11,858 nucleotides of DNA, taken from assembly GCA_937890485.1 (NCBI GenBank), contig CALBXN010000234.1, positions 1 through 11,858 of the forward strand, read 5' to 3'. This document shows positions 1-6,144 of this stretch, one piece after another; the stretch's first letter is position 1; the number at the start of each line of letters is the position of its first letter. The notes beneath the pieces were generated by a model that was not told where the DNA came from, searched no databases, and saw only the letters and a list, made by a program, of their open reading frames with translations. This DNA is from an uncultured Treponema sp. (GTDB lineage Bacteria; Spirochaetota; Spirochaetia; Treponematales; Treponemataceae). The translations under genes were made by a program, and so were the position numbers.

Positions 1-54
1 GCTTAAGACGCGCCGCCAGCGTTCGTTCTGAGCCAGGATCAAACTCTCCATGAT
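1..54 (-). rRNA. 16S rRNA, 5' end only (partial)
   Basis: Read on the minus strand, positions 47-28 match the universal bacterial 27F primer region (AGAGTTTGATCCTGGCTCAG). It is followed by AACGAACGCTGGCGGCGCGT, the usual continuation in Treponema 16S genes. Matching A47 to E. coli position 8 puts the mature 5' end near base 54. The gene runs off the left edge of the window, so only its first ~54 bases are present. Transcription runs leftward from the promoters at 307-336 and perhaps 539-568. Confidence 0.97.
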
Positions 55-300
55 TTATTCATAAGCCATAAAGGCTAATGATTTCATTTTCAGTTTGTCC
101 CTCTTTTATAAAAGGAACTTGAGAATATTTCTATTCTCTAGGTCAATGTATTTTTCATACATCTTTTGTTTTAATTCTTCTTAAAAAAACCTTACTCTTA
201 CAAACAAAACTTGCGTTTTATCTTTCTTTCCTTCCCTTGTTATTTCAAATATCCTTTGTTTTTTGTCGTTAGACAATCAACTTATCCGCAGTAGCGGGTA
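55..300 (-). other. rRNA operon leader with processing-type hairpins
   Basis: This noncoding stretch lies between the predicted rRNA start site (~300) and the mature 16S 5' end (~54). On either strand it folds into a 7-bp stem with a 4-base loop at 121-138 (GAGAATA/TATTCTC). A second 6-bp stem with a 5-base loop lies at 146-162 (ATGTAT/ATACAT), and a weak 4-bp stem lies at 64-76. Stems at this place in rRNA leaders are commonly used for processing by RNase III-like enzymes; that role here is inference. I saw no open frame or clear boxA. Confidence 0.6.
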
Positions 301-306
301 ACAAAG

Positions 307-336
307 AGTCTATCACAACTCTTCATTTTGTGTCAA
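307..336 (-). promoter_or_regulatory. rRNA promoter P2 (proximal)
   Basis: On the minus strand there is a perfect -35 TTGACA (331-336), an 18-base spacer and a -10 TAGACT (307-312), predicting a start near base 300. It lies about 250 bases upstream of mature 16S, a normal distance for an rRNA leader. A tract of A/T runs lies just upstream (338-375), as expected for an UP-like element. Confidence 0.75.
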
Positions 337-422
337 TACTTATTTCTGTTTTTTTTTGATTTTTTTTCAAAAAAGTTTTTTTCAACTTTTATTTACTTAT
401 CATCATCTTTATTAAAACAGCG

Positions 423-526
423 AAACTTAACAAGTTTCTTTATCGTATACATTTATTATCGTAATAAACCGAAACAAACGTTAGTATTTTCTTTTATCTG
501 CGATATATACTACTTAGTATTTATCG
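423..526 (-). other. Run of three hairpins between the two rRNA promoters
   Basis: Three inverted repeats follow each other: 423-437 (6-bp stem, 3-base loop), 452-468 (perfect 7-bp TTTATTA/TAATAAA, 3-base loop) and 501-526 (11-bp stem with one mismatch, 4-base loop). None has a clean T-run on the minus strand, so they do not look like simple terminators. If transcription starts at the distal promoter, the 501-526 stem begins about 6 bases into the RNA. The function is unknown. They could be leader structure, a small RNA or just AT-rich sequence. Confidence 0.4.
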
Positions 527-538
527 GCGACGTTGACT

Positions 539-568
539 ACTTTAACATATTTCTATTTTTTTTGTCAA
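539..568 (-). promoter_or_regulatory. Candidate distal rRNA promoter P1
   Basis: On the minus strand there is a perfect -35 TTGACA (563-568), an 18-base spacer and a -10 TAAAGT (539-544), preceded by TG two bases upstream. The predicted start is ~532. It has the same spacer length and -35 as the proximal rRNA promoter and lies 28 bases beyond the stop codon of the small gene at 597-920. It most likely adds transcription into the rRNA operon. A separate small RNA is the alternative. Confidence 0.5.
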
Positions 569-596
569 CTGCTTTTTTATTTTTTTCACTTTTTTT

Positions 597-920
597 TTAA
601 TTATTTTCGTCTTTTTTTTCTAATTCTTCTGTTTTGGAAGAAATTTGATCTTTTACTTCATTTATTTTTGAAACGATAGACTGAATTACTTCATCTGAAG
701 ATGAAATATTTTCTGTTTTTTCAGAAGTAATCTTTTCGTAAACAAATGAACCTAATTCGCAGATAAGTTTTTCTTGTTTAGATTCAAGTTTTTTTATTTC
801 TATTCTAGTTACACTTTTATCACCAAAATCTTGCACAGCTTCACCTGCCTTTGACAAAGCATTTTTTGAAACTTCCACACTCTTATCCATAAAATCTTTT
901 ACTTTATCCATGAATGCCAT
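597..920 (-). CDS. Small charged coiled-coil protein, unknown function
   Basis: I do not recognise this 107-residue protein. The start is placed at ATG 918-920 (MAFMDKVKDF) because GGAGG sits 6 bases upstream. The frame stays open 12 codons further upstream, but that stretch contains the ribosome binding site. It has no signal peptide or membrane segment. The composition is Lys/Glu/Ser-rich. A short amphipathic N-terminus (MDKVKDFMDKSVEVSKNAL) leads to a FGDKSVTRIEIKKLE segment, then long heptad-like helices to an acidic-basic tail (EELEKKDENN). A helical, probably coiled-coil cytoplasmic protein is likely. It lies 60 bases downstream of the BpuR-like gene on the same strand and may be co-transcribed, as I saw no terminator or convincing promoter between them. 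Confidence 0.75.
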   Translation of the reverse strand: MAFMDKVKDFMDKSVEVSKNALSKAGEAVQDFGDKSVTRIEIKKLESKQEKLICELGSFVYEKITSEKTENISSSDEVIQSIVSKINEVKDQISSKTEELEKKDENN

Positions 921-980
921 AAATTCCTCCAAATAAAGAATTTTTATTTTTTTCAAAATTCATTTTTGTTCTAAAAAAAA

Positions 981-1391
981 TTACTCTTTTGTTGTTCTTT
1001 TTGAAACAACATGAATTTTTCCAGAACGTTTGATTCCATCATCCTCAAGTTTTCTATCATCTTCAGTTGATTTCTTTTTCATTATCTTTTTTCTTCCAGA
1101 TGCATCTCCTGATTTTGATGACTTACTTGCTTTCTTTTCAGCTGCTTTTTTCTTTTGTTCTTTTTGATTTTTTTCTATAAAAGCAAGGGAATTTTCAAAT
1201 CCTTTGCAAAACTTTTGCATTTCTTCTGCAAAAATAACAATAGCATGGCGATCAAAATCTTCACCATTTTTACTTTTACTTTCTACAACCTGTAAAAAGA
1301 CATCACCGGTGCGGTTTTCTTTTACATTAAAAAAATAGGTTCTATTATCAAGAACAACTTGTGTAGTATATAATTCTCCGCGAACTCCCAT
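981..1391 (-). CDS. PUR-alpha domain nucleic-acid-binding protein (BpuR-like)
   Basis: The 136-residue protein begins with a single PUR repeat (about residues 4-75). Its core, TYFFNVKENRTGDVFLQVVESK (residues 18-39) followed by FDRHAIVIFAEEMQKFCKGF, closely matches the spirochaetal PUR-alpha family. That family includes Borrelia burgdorferi BpuR, a homodimeric protein that binds DNA and RNA and acts as a regulator. After residue ~75 comes a tail of over 50 residues unusually rich in Lys, Ser and Glu, probably disordered, which may add nonspecific nucleic-acid affinity. The start ATG (1389-1391) has AGAGG 6 bases upstream. It has its own promoter (1423-1451) and lies downstream of the phosphohexomutase gene. 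Family assignment is firm. Which genes it regulates cannot be read from sequence. Confidence 0.9.
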   Translation of the reverse strand: MGVRGELYTTQVVLDNRTYFFNVKENRTGDVFLQVVESKSKNGEDFDRHAIVIFAEEMQKFCKGFENSLAFIEKNQKEQKKKAAEKKASKSSKSGDASGRKKIMKKKSTEDDRKLEDDGIKRSGKIHVVSKRTTKE

Positions 1392-1422
1392 CTGAAACCT
1401 CTTAAACAGTTATTTTACAAAA

Positions 1423-1451
1423 ATCTTACCATATTTTAAAATATTTGACAA
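1423..1451 (-). promoter_or_regulatory. Promoter of the BpuR-like gene
   Basis: On the minus strand there is a -35 TTGTCA (1446-1451), a 17-base spacer and a -10 TAAGAT (1423-1428), giving a start near 1416 and a ~25-base leader that contains the AGAGG site. The spacer holds a perfect 14-base palindrome, ATATTTTAAAATAT (1431-1444), a plausible place for a regulator to bind. It could also be chance in AT-rich DNA. Confidence 0.65.
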
Positions 1452-1478
1452 TGGATTAAAAAGCAAGTAAAAAACAAA

Positions 1479-3365
1479 TTAAATGCTATCCGAAAGTTTT
1501 ATAAGATTAGAATGATATTCTAAAAGTTCTTTTTCAAATTCTGTAGCTTTAGTTAAAGATATTTCAGAATTATCCAAAACTTTTACATCACACATAACTC
1601 TAAAAGCACTTTCAGTTCCACTTCCTCTCATCCAAATAAATGAAATTGGATTTTTTTCTTCGTTATAGAAGATAATTTTCAATCCACCTCTTGCAGAAAC
1701 GGAAAAATCAGTCAAACCGTTTGTTTGCTTTGTTCCATTATTACAAACTGCTTGCCAAGAAGAAATTCCATATTGGTCAAAAAGATAAGATTTTTTTTCT
1801 TGCCAAAATTTTTCAAAATTCTTTTGATATTTTGATTTTAAGTCACTGTGATTTGAATTTTGAATATGGAGAATTGCTCTAGGTTCTGATACTCCAGTTG
1901 TAATATATTTTGGTAAAGTTTTAGTAACATCATCAAGAGTAAAATTTTCTCTGTAAAGTGATTCATTCCCTGAAAATTTACACCAACGATGAAATAAACC
2001 TAACACGACTTTTCCGTTAGGTAAAACTTCATCTTTTAAGCAAAGTAATTTTAATAAAGCAAAAATTGTATTTATAGGATCTCGAACTGCGGCAGGATTT
2101 GTAATTGTTCCTCCGTTAGAACCTTCACCTAAAATTCTCACCTGATAATTTTGATTTCGTAATTCTCGAGCAAGATTTACAACATTAGCTTCCCCTACTT
2201 CTGCTCTGTGAACTTCAACATTAAAACATTTTGCAATTTCTTCAATTCTCATGGAAGTTGGGTCATTTACAGAAATTGCTTTTTTTTCGCTTTTAAATTG
2301 GGGAAATTTATCTGCCAAATAATCCATAAAAGCAAGTTCTGATAAAACTGACAAAGAAAAAACTTCTTGTGCTTTTAATATTTTAGGCTGATTTTCATCA
2401 TCACTCCAATAAACGATATTTCCTCTGTCCCCATCACAATCGGGCATATATCCTAATTTGACAGAATTATTACCTTCAGAATGAAGTTTTTTCATAAAGT
2501 CTGCACAGTAAATCAAATTTTCTGGTTCTGGAATAATTTCATGAGCAATTTTGAAGGCTTCATCATTTATAGTAAAAAATGAAATTTCATTTTCTGCAAA
2601 AATTTTTGAATCGATAGAAAGACATCTTGCACTTCCATTTAAATCACAAGCAACTGAAATTGGATTTTCTTTTATAGATTTCTTTATTGAAGAAAAAATT
2701 GGTTTTATAATTCCATCATCCTTTGATGCAGCTGTTATTTCATAAAAAAATTCAGAATAACTTTGTAAACATTCTTTTTTATAAAATTCTGTCTTTTGAT
2801 AAACTTCTTTTAATAAATCTTGATTACAAGAAGAAAAAAGATTTTTTGCAATTTCACTTGCATCATCTTGATTACAAAGATTTTTAAAACTTTCTATTAG
2901 AACTTTTGATTTTTCACCATCAATTACGCCACCGTCATTTAAGCCAAACTTAATTCCATTATGTCCGATTGGATTATGACTTGCAGATATATAGATAAAT
3001 CCATCAAGTTTACGAGCATAAGCCATAATTTCTGGTGCAGAAGCAACTCCTACATAACGAATGTCAAATCCAGAAGCTATTACAGAACGTAAAACATAAT
3101 CTGCAATTGTTTTTCCTGTTGGACGAGTATCACAAGCTAAAACTATGCGTTTGTTTTTAATCTGTGGAAATTCTTTTGAAAACCAATCACAAAAGGATTT
3201 TCCTATTAAAAGTGAAATTCCTGCAAGACCATCTGTTATTTCAGTTGTATTATCCTGTTCCTCTCCTGATTTTGCAAAAATTGTTCGCCAGCCAGAAGCT
3301 GATAAAATCATCTTTGAAAGTGAATTTTTTATTGTTTTATTTGTTAATTTATTAAAAATATTCAT
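1479..3365 (-). CDS. Phosphoglucomutase/phosphomannomutase family protein
   Basis: This 628-residue cytoplasmic alpha-D-phosphohexomutase interconverts hexose 1- and 6-phosphates, feeding sugar nucleotide and glycogen-type metabolism. All four family signatures are visible: the phosphoserine loop YISASHNPIGHNG (about residues 125-137), the metal loop PDCDGDRGN (~308-316), the sugar-binding loop GEGSNGG (~412-418) and the phosphate-binding loop RGSGTESAFR (~579-588). It is somewhat longer than typical 450-580-residue members. The frame is open upstream to 3458, but the promoter at 3373-3401 lies inside that extension, so the start is ATG 3363-3365 or later. That ATG would be leaderless. The next candidate is ATG 3309-3311 (MILSASGWR), where family-like similarity seems to begin, but its upstream site (CAAAG) is weak. 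Substrate preference cannot be decided. Confidence 0.9.
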   Translation of the reverse strand: MNIFNKLTNKTIKNSLSKMILSASGWRTIFAKSGEEQDNTTEITDGLAGISLLIGKSFCDWFSKEFPQIKNKRIVLACDTRPTGKTIADYVLRSVIASGFDIRYVGVASAPEIMAYARKLDGFIYISASHNPIGHNGIKFGLNDGGVIDGEKSKVLIESFKNLCNQDDASEIAKNLFSSCNQDLLKEVYQKTEFYKKECLQSYSEFFYEITAASKDDGIIKPIFSSIKKSIKENPISVACDLNGSARCLSIDSKIFAENEISFFTINDEAFKIAHEIIPEPENLIYCADFMKKLHSEGNNSVKLGYMPDCDGDRGNIVYWSDDENQPKILKAQEVFSLSVLSELAFMDYLADKFPQFKSEKKAISVNDPTSMRIEEIAKCFNVEVHRAEVGEANVVNLARELRNQNYQVRILGEGSNGGTITNPAAVRDPINTIFALLKLLCLKDEVLPNGKVVLGLFHRWCKFSGNESLYRENFTLDDVTKTLPKYITTGVSEPRAILHIQNSNHSDLKSKYQKNFEKFWQEKKSYLFDQYGISSWQAVCNNGTKQTNGLTDFSVSARGGLKIIFYNEEKNPISFIWMRGSGTESAFRVMCDVKVLDNSEISLTKATEFEKELLEYHSNLIKLSDSI

Positions 3366-3372
3366 AAATGAC

Positions 3373-3401
3373 ATTATAACATATAAATGTCTTATTGACA
3401 A
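3373..3401 (-). promoter_or_regulatory. Promoter of the phosphohexomutase gene (leaderless)
   Basis: On the minus strand there is a -35 TTGTCA (3396-3401), a 17-base spacer and a perfect -10 TATAAT (3373-3378). The predicted start, ~3366, is one base before the ATG at 3365-3363, so the mRNA would have essentially no 5' leader. No Shine-Dalgarno precedes that ATG. Confidence 0.75.
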
Positions 3402-3439
3402 ATGGGCATATTGAAGAGTAGAATAAATTAAACTGACAG

Positions 3440-3451
3440 TTGATATATCAA
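3440..3451. promoter_or_regulatory. 12-bp perfect palindrome between divergent genes
   Basis: TTGATATATCAA is a perfect 12-base inverted repeat in the 163-base gap between the divergent phosphohexomutase and GH3 genes, about 40 bases upstream of the phosphohexomutase -35. The position suits an operator controlling either gene, but there is no second copy in the gap and the composition is AT-rich. Confidence 0.3.
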
Positions 3452-3480
3452 ATGTCATAAAAAATAAAATTATATTTGCG

Positions 3481-3510
3481 TTGCAAATTTTACAATAAAC
3501 TTTCTATAAA
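3481..3510 (+). promoter_or_regulatory. Candidate promoter of the GH3 gene
   Basis: The pair is TTGCAA (3481-3486), an 18-base spacer and TATAAA (3505-3510), with a predicted start near 3517. That would leave a ~12-base leader just covering the GGA of the ribosome binding site (AAAGGA, 3515-3520). An alternative -10, TACAAT (3491-3496), would give a more usual leader but lacks a good -35. The promoter must lie in this gap; the exact hexamers are uncertain. Confidence 0.35.
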
Positions 3511-3528
3511 AAACAAAGGAAAAAAATT

Positions 3529-5235
3529 ATGGCAAAACTTAAAGGTTCTCTAAAAATCAAATTAGCTTTGGGACTTGTTGGTAAAATTCAATACAACAAA
3601 GTAAAAAAAGCTTCTAAGAACTGTAAAAAATCTGCAGAAAAAACTTTGCGTGGAATTTTGGAATACGCAAAAGATAGTGAATGGGGAAAATCTCATAACT
3701 ATGCAGAAATTCTAAAAGCAAAAAATGCAGATGAATTATTTGCACTTTGGCAAAAAAACGTTCCACCTACAGACTACGAAGATTTGCGACCAATGATTGA
3801 ACGTCATAAAAACGGAGAAGAAAATATTCTTTTCCCTGGAAAACCAATGATGTATGCAACAACATCTGGTACAACAAAAGAACCAAAATGGATTCCTATT
3901 ACAAATGAATATTATTCAAACTGTTATAGTAAAATGACAAAACTTTGGCTTCACTCTTTCCAGATGCACAGACCAAAAGTTTTTGAAAACAAATGTACTT
4001 CTATCGTAGGAAAAGCTATCGAAGGAAATGCTCCAGACGGAACTGTTTATGGTTCAGTTTCTGGTGTTACAAGACGTGACTGTCCTGAATTTATCAAAGG
4101 ACTTTATGCAGAAAATAATGAAGTTTTTGCAATCAAAGATTATAAAGCTCGCTATTACACAATTATGAGAACTGGTATCGAACAAGATGTTCACCTTCTT
4201 GTAACTGCAAACCCTTCAACAATTGTTGAAATGCAAAACAATGTAAACGAATTTTTTGATTCTTATGTTACAGATATTGAAAACGGAACATTGAACAAAG
4301 ATTTGAACATTGAACCAGAAATTAGAGCAGTAATTGAAGCAACATATAAACCAAATCCAGCTCGTGCTGCTGAACTTAGAGCATTAAAAGAAAAATATCC
4401 TGTAATTTTACCAAAACACTATTGGCCAAATATTCAAGTTTTAACAACTTGGAAATGTGGAAACACACATGTTTACATGGATAAATTCAAAGATTCATTC
4501 CCAGAACACATGAATCACCAAGAATTTGGATATTTTGCTTCAGAATGTCGTGCAGGTCTTGTTCTTAATGGTCAAGATGATACAGTATTATTCCCTCACA
4601 TGCACTATTTTGAATTTATCAGTGCAGATGATTTGGATAATCCTAATCCTAAATTCTTACAACTTCACGAACTTGAAAAAGGAAAACGTTATTCAATTTT
4701 CGTAACAACATACGCAGGTCTTTACCGCTACAACATGAACGACCTTGTTGAAGTAACAGGTTTCTTTGGAAAAATTCCTACAATTCAATTTATCCAAAAA
4801 ATCAATGGTATTATTTCAATGACAGGTGAAAAACTTCATGAAAAACAATTTATTGAAGCTGTAAAAGAAACACAAAAAGATACTGGAATTGAAGTAAGAT
4901 TCTTTGTAGGTTTTGCAGATATTGAAAATTCAGTTTATAAATTCTATTATGAATTTGCTGATAATGATAAACCTCTTGCAGAACTTCAAAAACAAGCAGA
5001 TGATTTCACAAAAATCGTTGATAAAAAACTAAAAGAAATTAACTGCGAATATGAAGTAAAAAGAGATTCTTTACGCTTAAAAGATCCTATTTCTTATGTT
5101 ATGCAAAAAGAATCATTTGAAACATACAAAGCACGTTGTATTGATCAAGGTTCAAGAGATGGTCAGTTTAAATTAAATCTTCTTATGCAAGATGAAAAAC
5201 GCCATGCAATGTTCAAAGATTTGATTAAAAAATAA
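3529..5235 (+). CDS. GH3 family acyl-adenylating ligase
   Basis: This 568-residue protein belongs to the GH3 (auxin-responsive promoter) family, part of the ANL superfamily. Members adenylate a carboxylic acid with ATP and usually join it to an amino acid or another acceptor. Visible signatures are the ATP phosphate-binding loop YATTSGTTKEPKWIPIT (residues 109-125), YRYNMNDLVEV (399-409; plant enzymes have YRYRxGD here) and the C-terminal-hinge motif TGEKLHEKQ (432-440). The N-terminal ~40 residues are very basic and include a short hydrophobic patch, with no cleavable signal. Length is typical. AAAGGA lies 8 bases before the ATG. It is followed 68 bases later by a HAD phosphatase on the same strand. 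Bacterial GH3 substrates are mostly unknown, so the acid and acceptor here cannot be named. Confidence 0.88.
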   Translation: MAKLKGSLKIKLALGLVGKIQYNKVKKASKNCKKSAEKTLRGILEYAKDSEWGKSHNYAEILKAKNADELFALWQKNVPPTDYEDLRPMIERHKNGEENILFPGKPMMYATTSGTTKEPKWIPITNEYYSNCYSKMTKLWLHSFQMHRPKVFENKCTSIVGKAIEGNAPDGTVYGSVSGVTRRDCPEFIKGLYAENNEVFAIKDYKARYYTIMRTGIEQDVHLLVTANPSTIVEMQNNVNEFFDSYVTDIENGTLNKDLNIEPEIRAVIEATYKPNPARAAELRALKEKYPVILPKHYWPNIQVLTTWKCGNTHVYMDKFKDSFPEHMNHQEFGYFASECRAGLVLNGQDDTVLFPHMHYFEFISADDLDNPNPKFLQLHELEKGKRYSIFVTTYAGLYRYNMNDLVEVTGFFGKIPTIQFIQKINGIISMTGEKLHEKQFIEAVKETQKDTGIEVRFFVGFADIENSVYKFYYEFADNDKPLAELQKQADDFTKIVDKKLKEINCEYEVKRDSLRLKDPISYVMQKESFETYKARCIDQGSRDGQFKLNLLMQDEKRHAMFKDLIKK

Positions 5236-5244
5236 ATTAAATAA

Positions 5245-5291
5245 AAAATTAAGTTGTGAAGGTTTTTACTTTTGCAACTTAATTTTATTTT
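5245..5291 (+). terminator. Strong hairpin plus T-rich tail between GH3 and HAD genes
   Basis: A perfect 12-bp inverted repeat (AAAATTAAGTTG at 5245-5256, CAACTTAATTTT at 5275-5286) with an 18-base loop is followed by ATTTTA. It starts 9 bases after the GH3 stop and ends just before the HAD ribosome binding site (AGGA, 5292-5295). It has the form of a weak intrinsic terminator or attenuator, and could also stabilise the GH3 mRNA 3' end. The stem is AT-rich and the loop long, so termination is probably partial. Confidence 0.55.
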
Positions 5292-5303
5292 AGGAATAAA
5301 CTT

Positions 5304-6005
5304 ATGTTTTCTGATGTAAAAGCTGTAATTTTTGACTTAGATGGCACTTTGTATAATTTTAGATGGATGCCTCTTAGACTTATTTGGTCACTTCCTACTG
5401 ATTTTTTTAGAATTAAGGCAGATAGAGATGTTCGTAGAAAATTAAAAGGTTGCGATTACGGAACTCCTGATGCATACAAAGCAGAATATTCTAGAAGAAT
5501 GTCTAAAATGCTTAATTTTAAACAAGAAGATGCTTTAAACTGGTATTCTAATCGTTACATGGGAACAATGTGTTTTTTACTTAAAAGATACTATTCAAAA
5601 CGTCCAAAGTTAGCTGAAGTTTTTGAAGAATTACACAAAAAAGGTATAAAAATTGCAGTTTTCTCTGATTATCCTAGAGTAAAACAAAGAATTAGAGCTT
5701 TGGACTTTTCAGATGAAACAATTAGTACTATTAGTGGAATTTACTCTGCAGAAGATTTTGGAAGCCAAAAACCAGCAGTCCGTCCATTTTTAGAAATTGC
5801 ACAACATCTTGAAGTAGAACCAGAAAAATGTCTTGTGATTGGTGATAGAGATGATACAGATGGAGATGGTGCAAGACAAACCAATATGGAATTTATCCAG
5901 ATTGAAACTCACAAAACTAAGATAAAAGAAGCAAATCATCCAGTTTGGTCTTGGGAAGATTTTGCAACTTGGGTTTTAGATGGAATGGAACCTTTAGAAG
6001 ATTAA
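5304..6005 (+). CDS. HAD superfamily hydrolase (phosphatase-like)
   Basis: The 233-residue cytoplasmic hydrolase has every HAD motif: FDLDGT with nucleophile D11 and acid D13, FSD with S121, K156 in GSQKP, and GDRDDTDGDGA (residues 180-190) supplying the magnesium ligands. A helical cap lies between motifs I and II (about residues 20-100), as in subfamily I phosphatases of the phosphoglycolate/beta-phosphoglucomutase type. The cap is rich in Arg, Lys and aromatic residues (FRWMPLRLIWSLPTDFFRIK), unusual for a small sugar-phosphate enzyme and compatible with a lipid-like or bulky substrate. That last point is inference. AGGA sits 8 bases before the ATG. No separate promoter is visible after the GH3 gene, so it probably depends on read-through past the hairpin at 5245-5291. 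The substrate is unknown. Confidence 0.88.
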   Translation: MFSDVKAVIFDLDGTLYNFRWMPLRLIWSLPTDFFRIKADRDVRRKLKGCDYGTPDAYKAEYSRRMSKMLNFKQEDALNWYSNRYMGTMCFLLKRYYSKRPKLAEVFEELHKKGIKIAVFSDYPRVKQRIRALDFSDETISTISGIYSAEDFGSQKPAVRPFLEIAQHLEVEPEKCLVIGDRDDTDGDGARQTNMEFIQIETHKTKIKEANHPVWSWEDFATWVLDGMEPLED

Positions 6006-6052
6006 GTATTTTTAATTCTGAAAAAAGAGAATGCCTAAAAAATTAATCATAG

Positions 6053-6124
6053 TGTCATCCCGAATTTATTTCGGGATTTCTTCACTACATGAAAAGGAGA
6101 TGCTGAAACCAGTTCAGCATGACA
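6053..6124. repeat. 72-bp double-hairpin dispersed-type repeat (MITE/REP-like)
   Basis: The element is bounded by inverted TGTCAT (6053-6058) and ATGACA (6119-6124). It contains two perfect 8-bp hairpins: ATCCCGAA/TTCGGGAT (6057-6077) and ATGCTGAA/TTCAGCAT (6100-6120), each with a 5-base loop and 22 bases between them. It is more GC-rich than its surroundings and lies between two convergent genes. From memory, sequences of the form TCATCCCGAA...TTCGGGAT and ATGCTGAA...TTCAGCATGAC occur as dispersed palindromic repeats in several bacterial genomes. No clear target-site duplication flanks it, although GTCATCC at 6054-6060 recurs at 6129-6135. Copy number in this genome cannot be seen here. Confidence 0.7.
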
Positions 6125-6144
6125 GAAAGTCATCCTTTTTTTTT
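6119..6144 (+). terminator. Terminator of the HAD gene, built from the repeat's edge
   Basis: ATGAC (6119-6123), the loop AGAAA and GTCAT (6129-6133) form a short stem followed by CC and nine T residues (6136-6144), an intrinsic-terminator layout for rightward transcription. Its left arm is the terminal ATGACA of the repeat, so this stem and the repeat's second hairpin cannot form together. The T-run reaches into the stop codon of the convergent acyltransferase gene. Confidence 0.5.

Noticed and set aside
328..600. A 90-codon plus-strand open frame in the rRNA upstream region
   Set aside because: Its product is low-complexity Phe/Leu/Ser/Tyr from T-runs, it has no ribosome binding site, and it lies antisense to both rRNA promoters.
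2551..3414. Plus-strand open frames opposite the phosphohexomutase
   Set aside because: They are antisense to a well-supported gene with all family motifs, show no family features of their own and have no ribosome binding sites.
3366..3458. 31 extra N-terminal codons of the phosphohexomutase
   Set aside because: A near-consensus promoter (3373-3401) lies inside this stretch, and the extra residues do not resemble the family N-terminus.
6053..6135. A CRISPR repeat or tRNA-like structure
   Set aside because: Only one unit is present, with no spacers, and the two hairpins do not fold into a tRNA cloverleaf.
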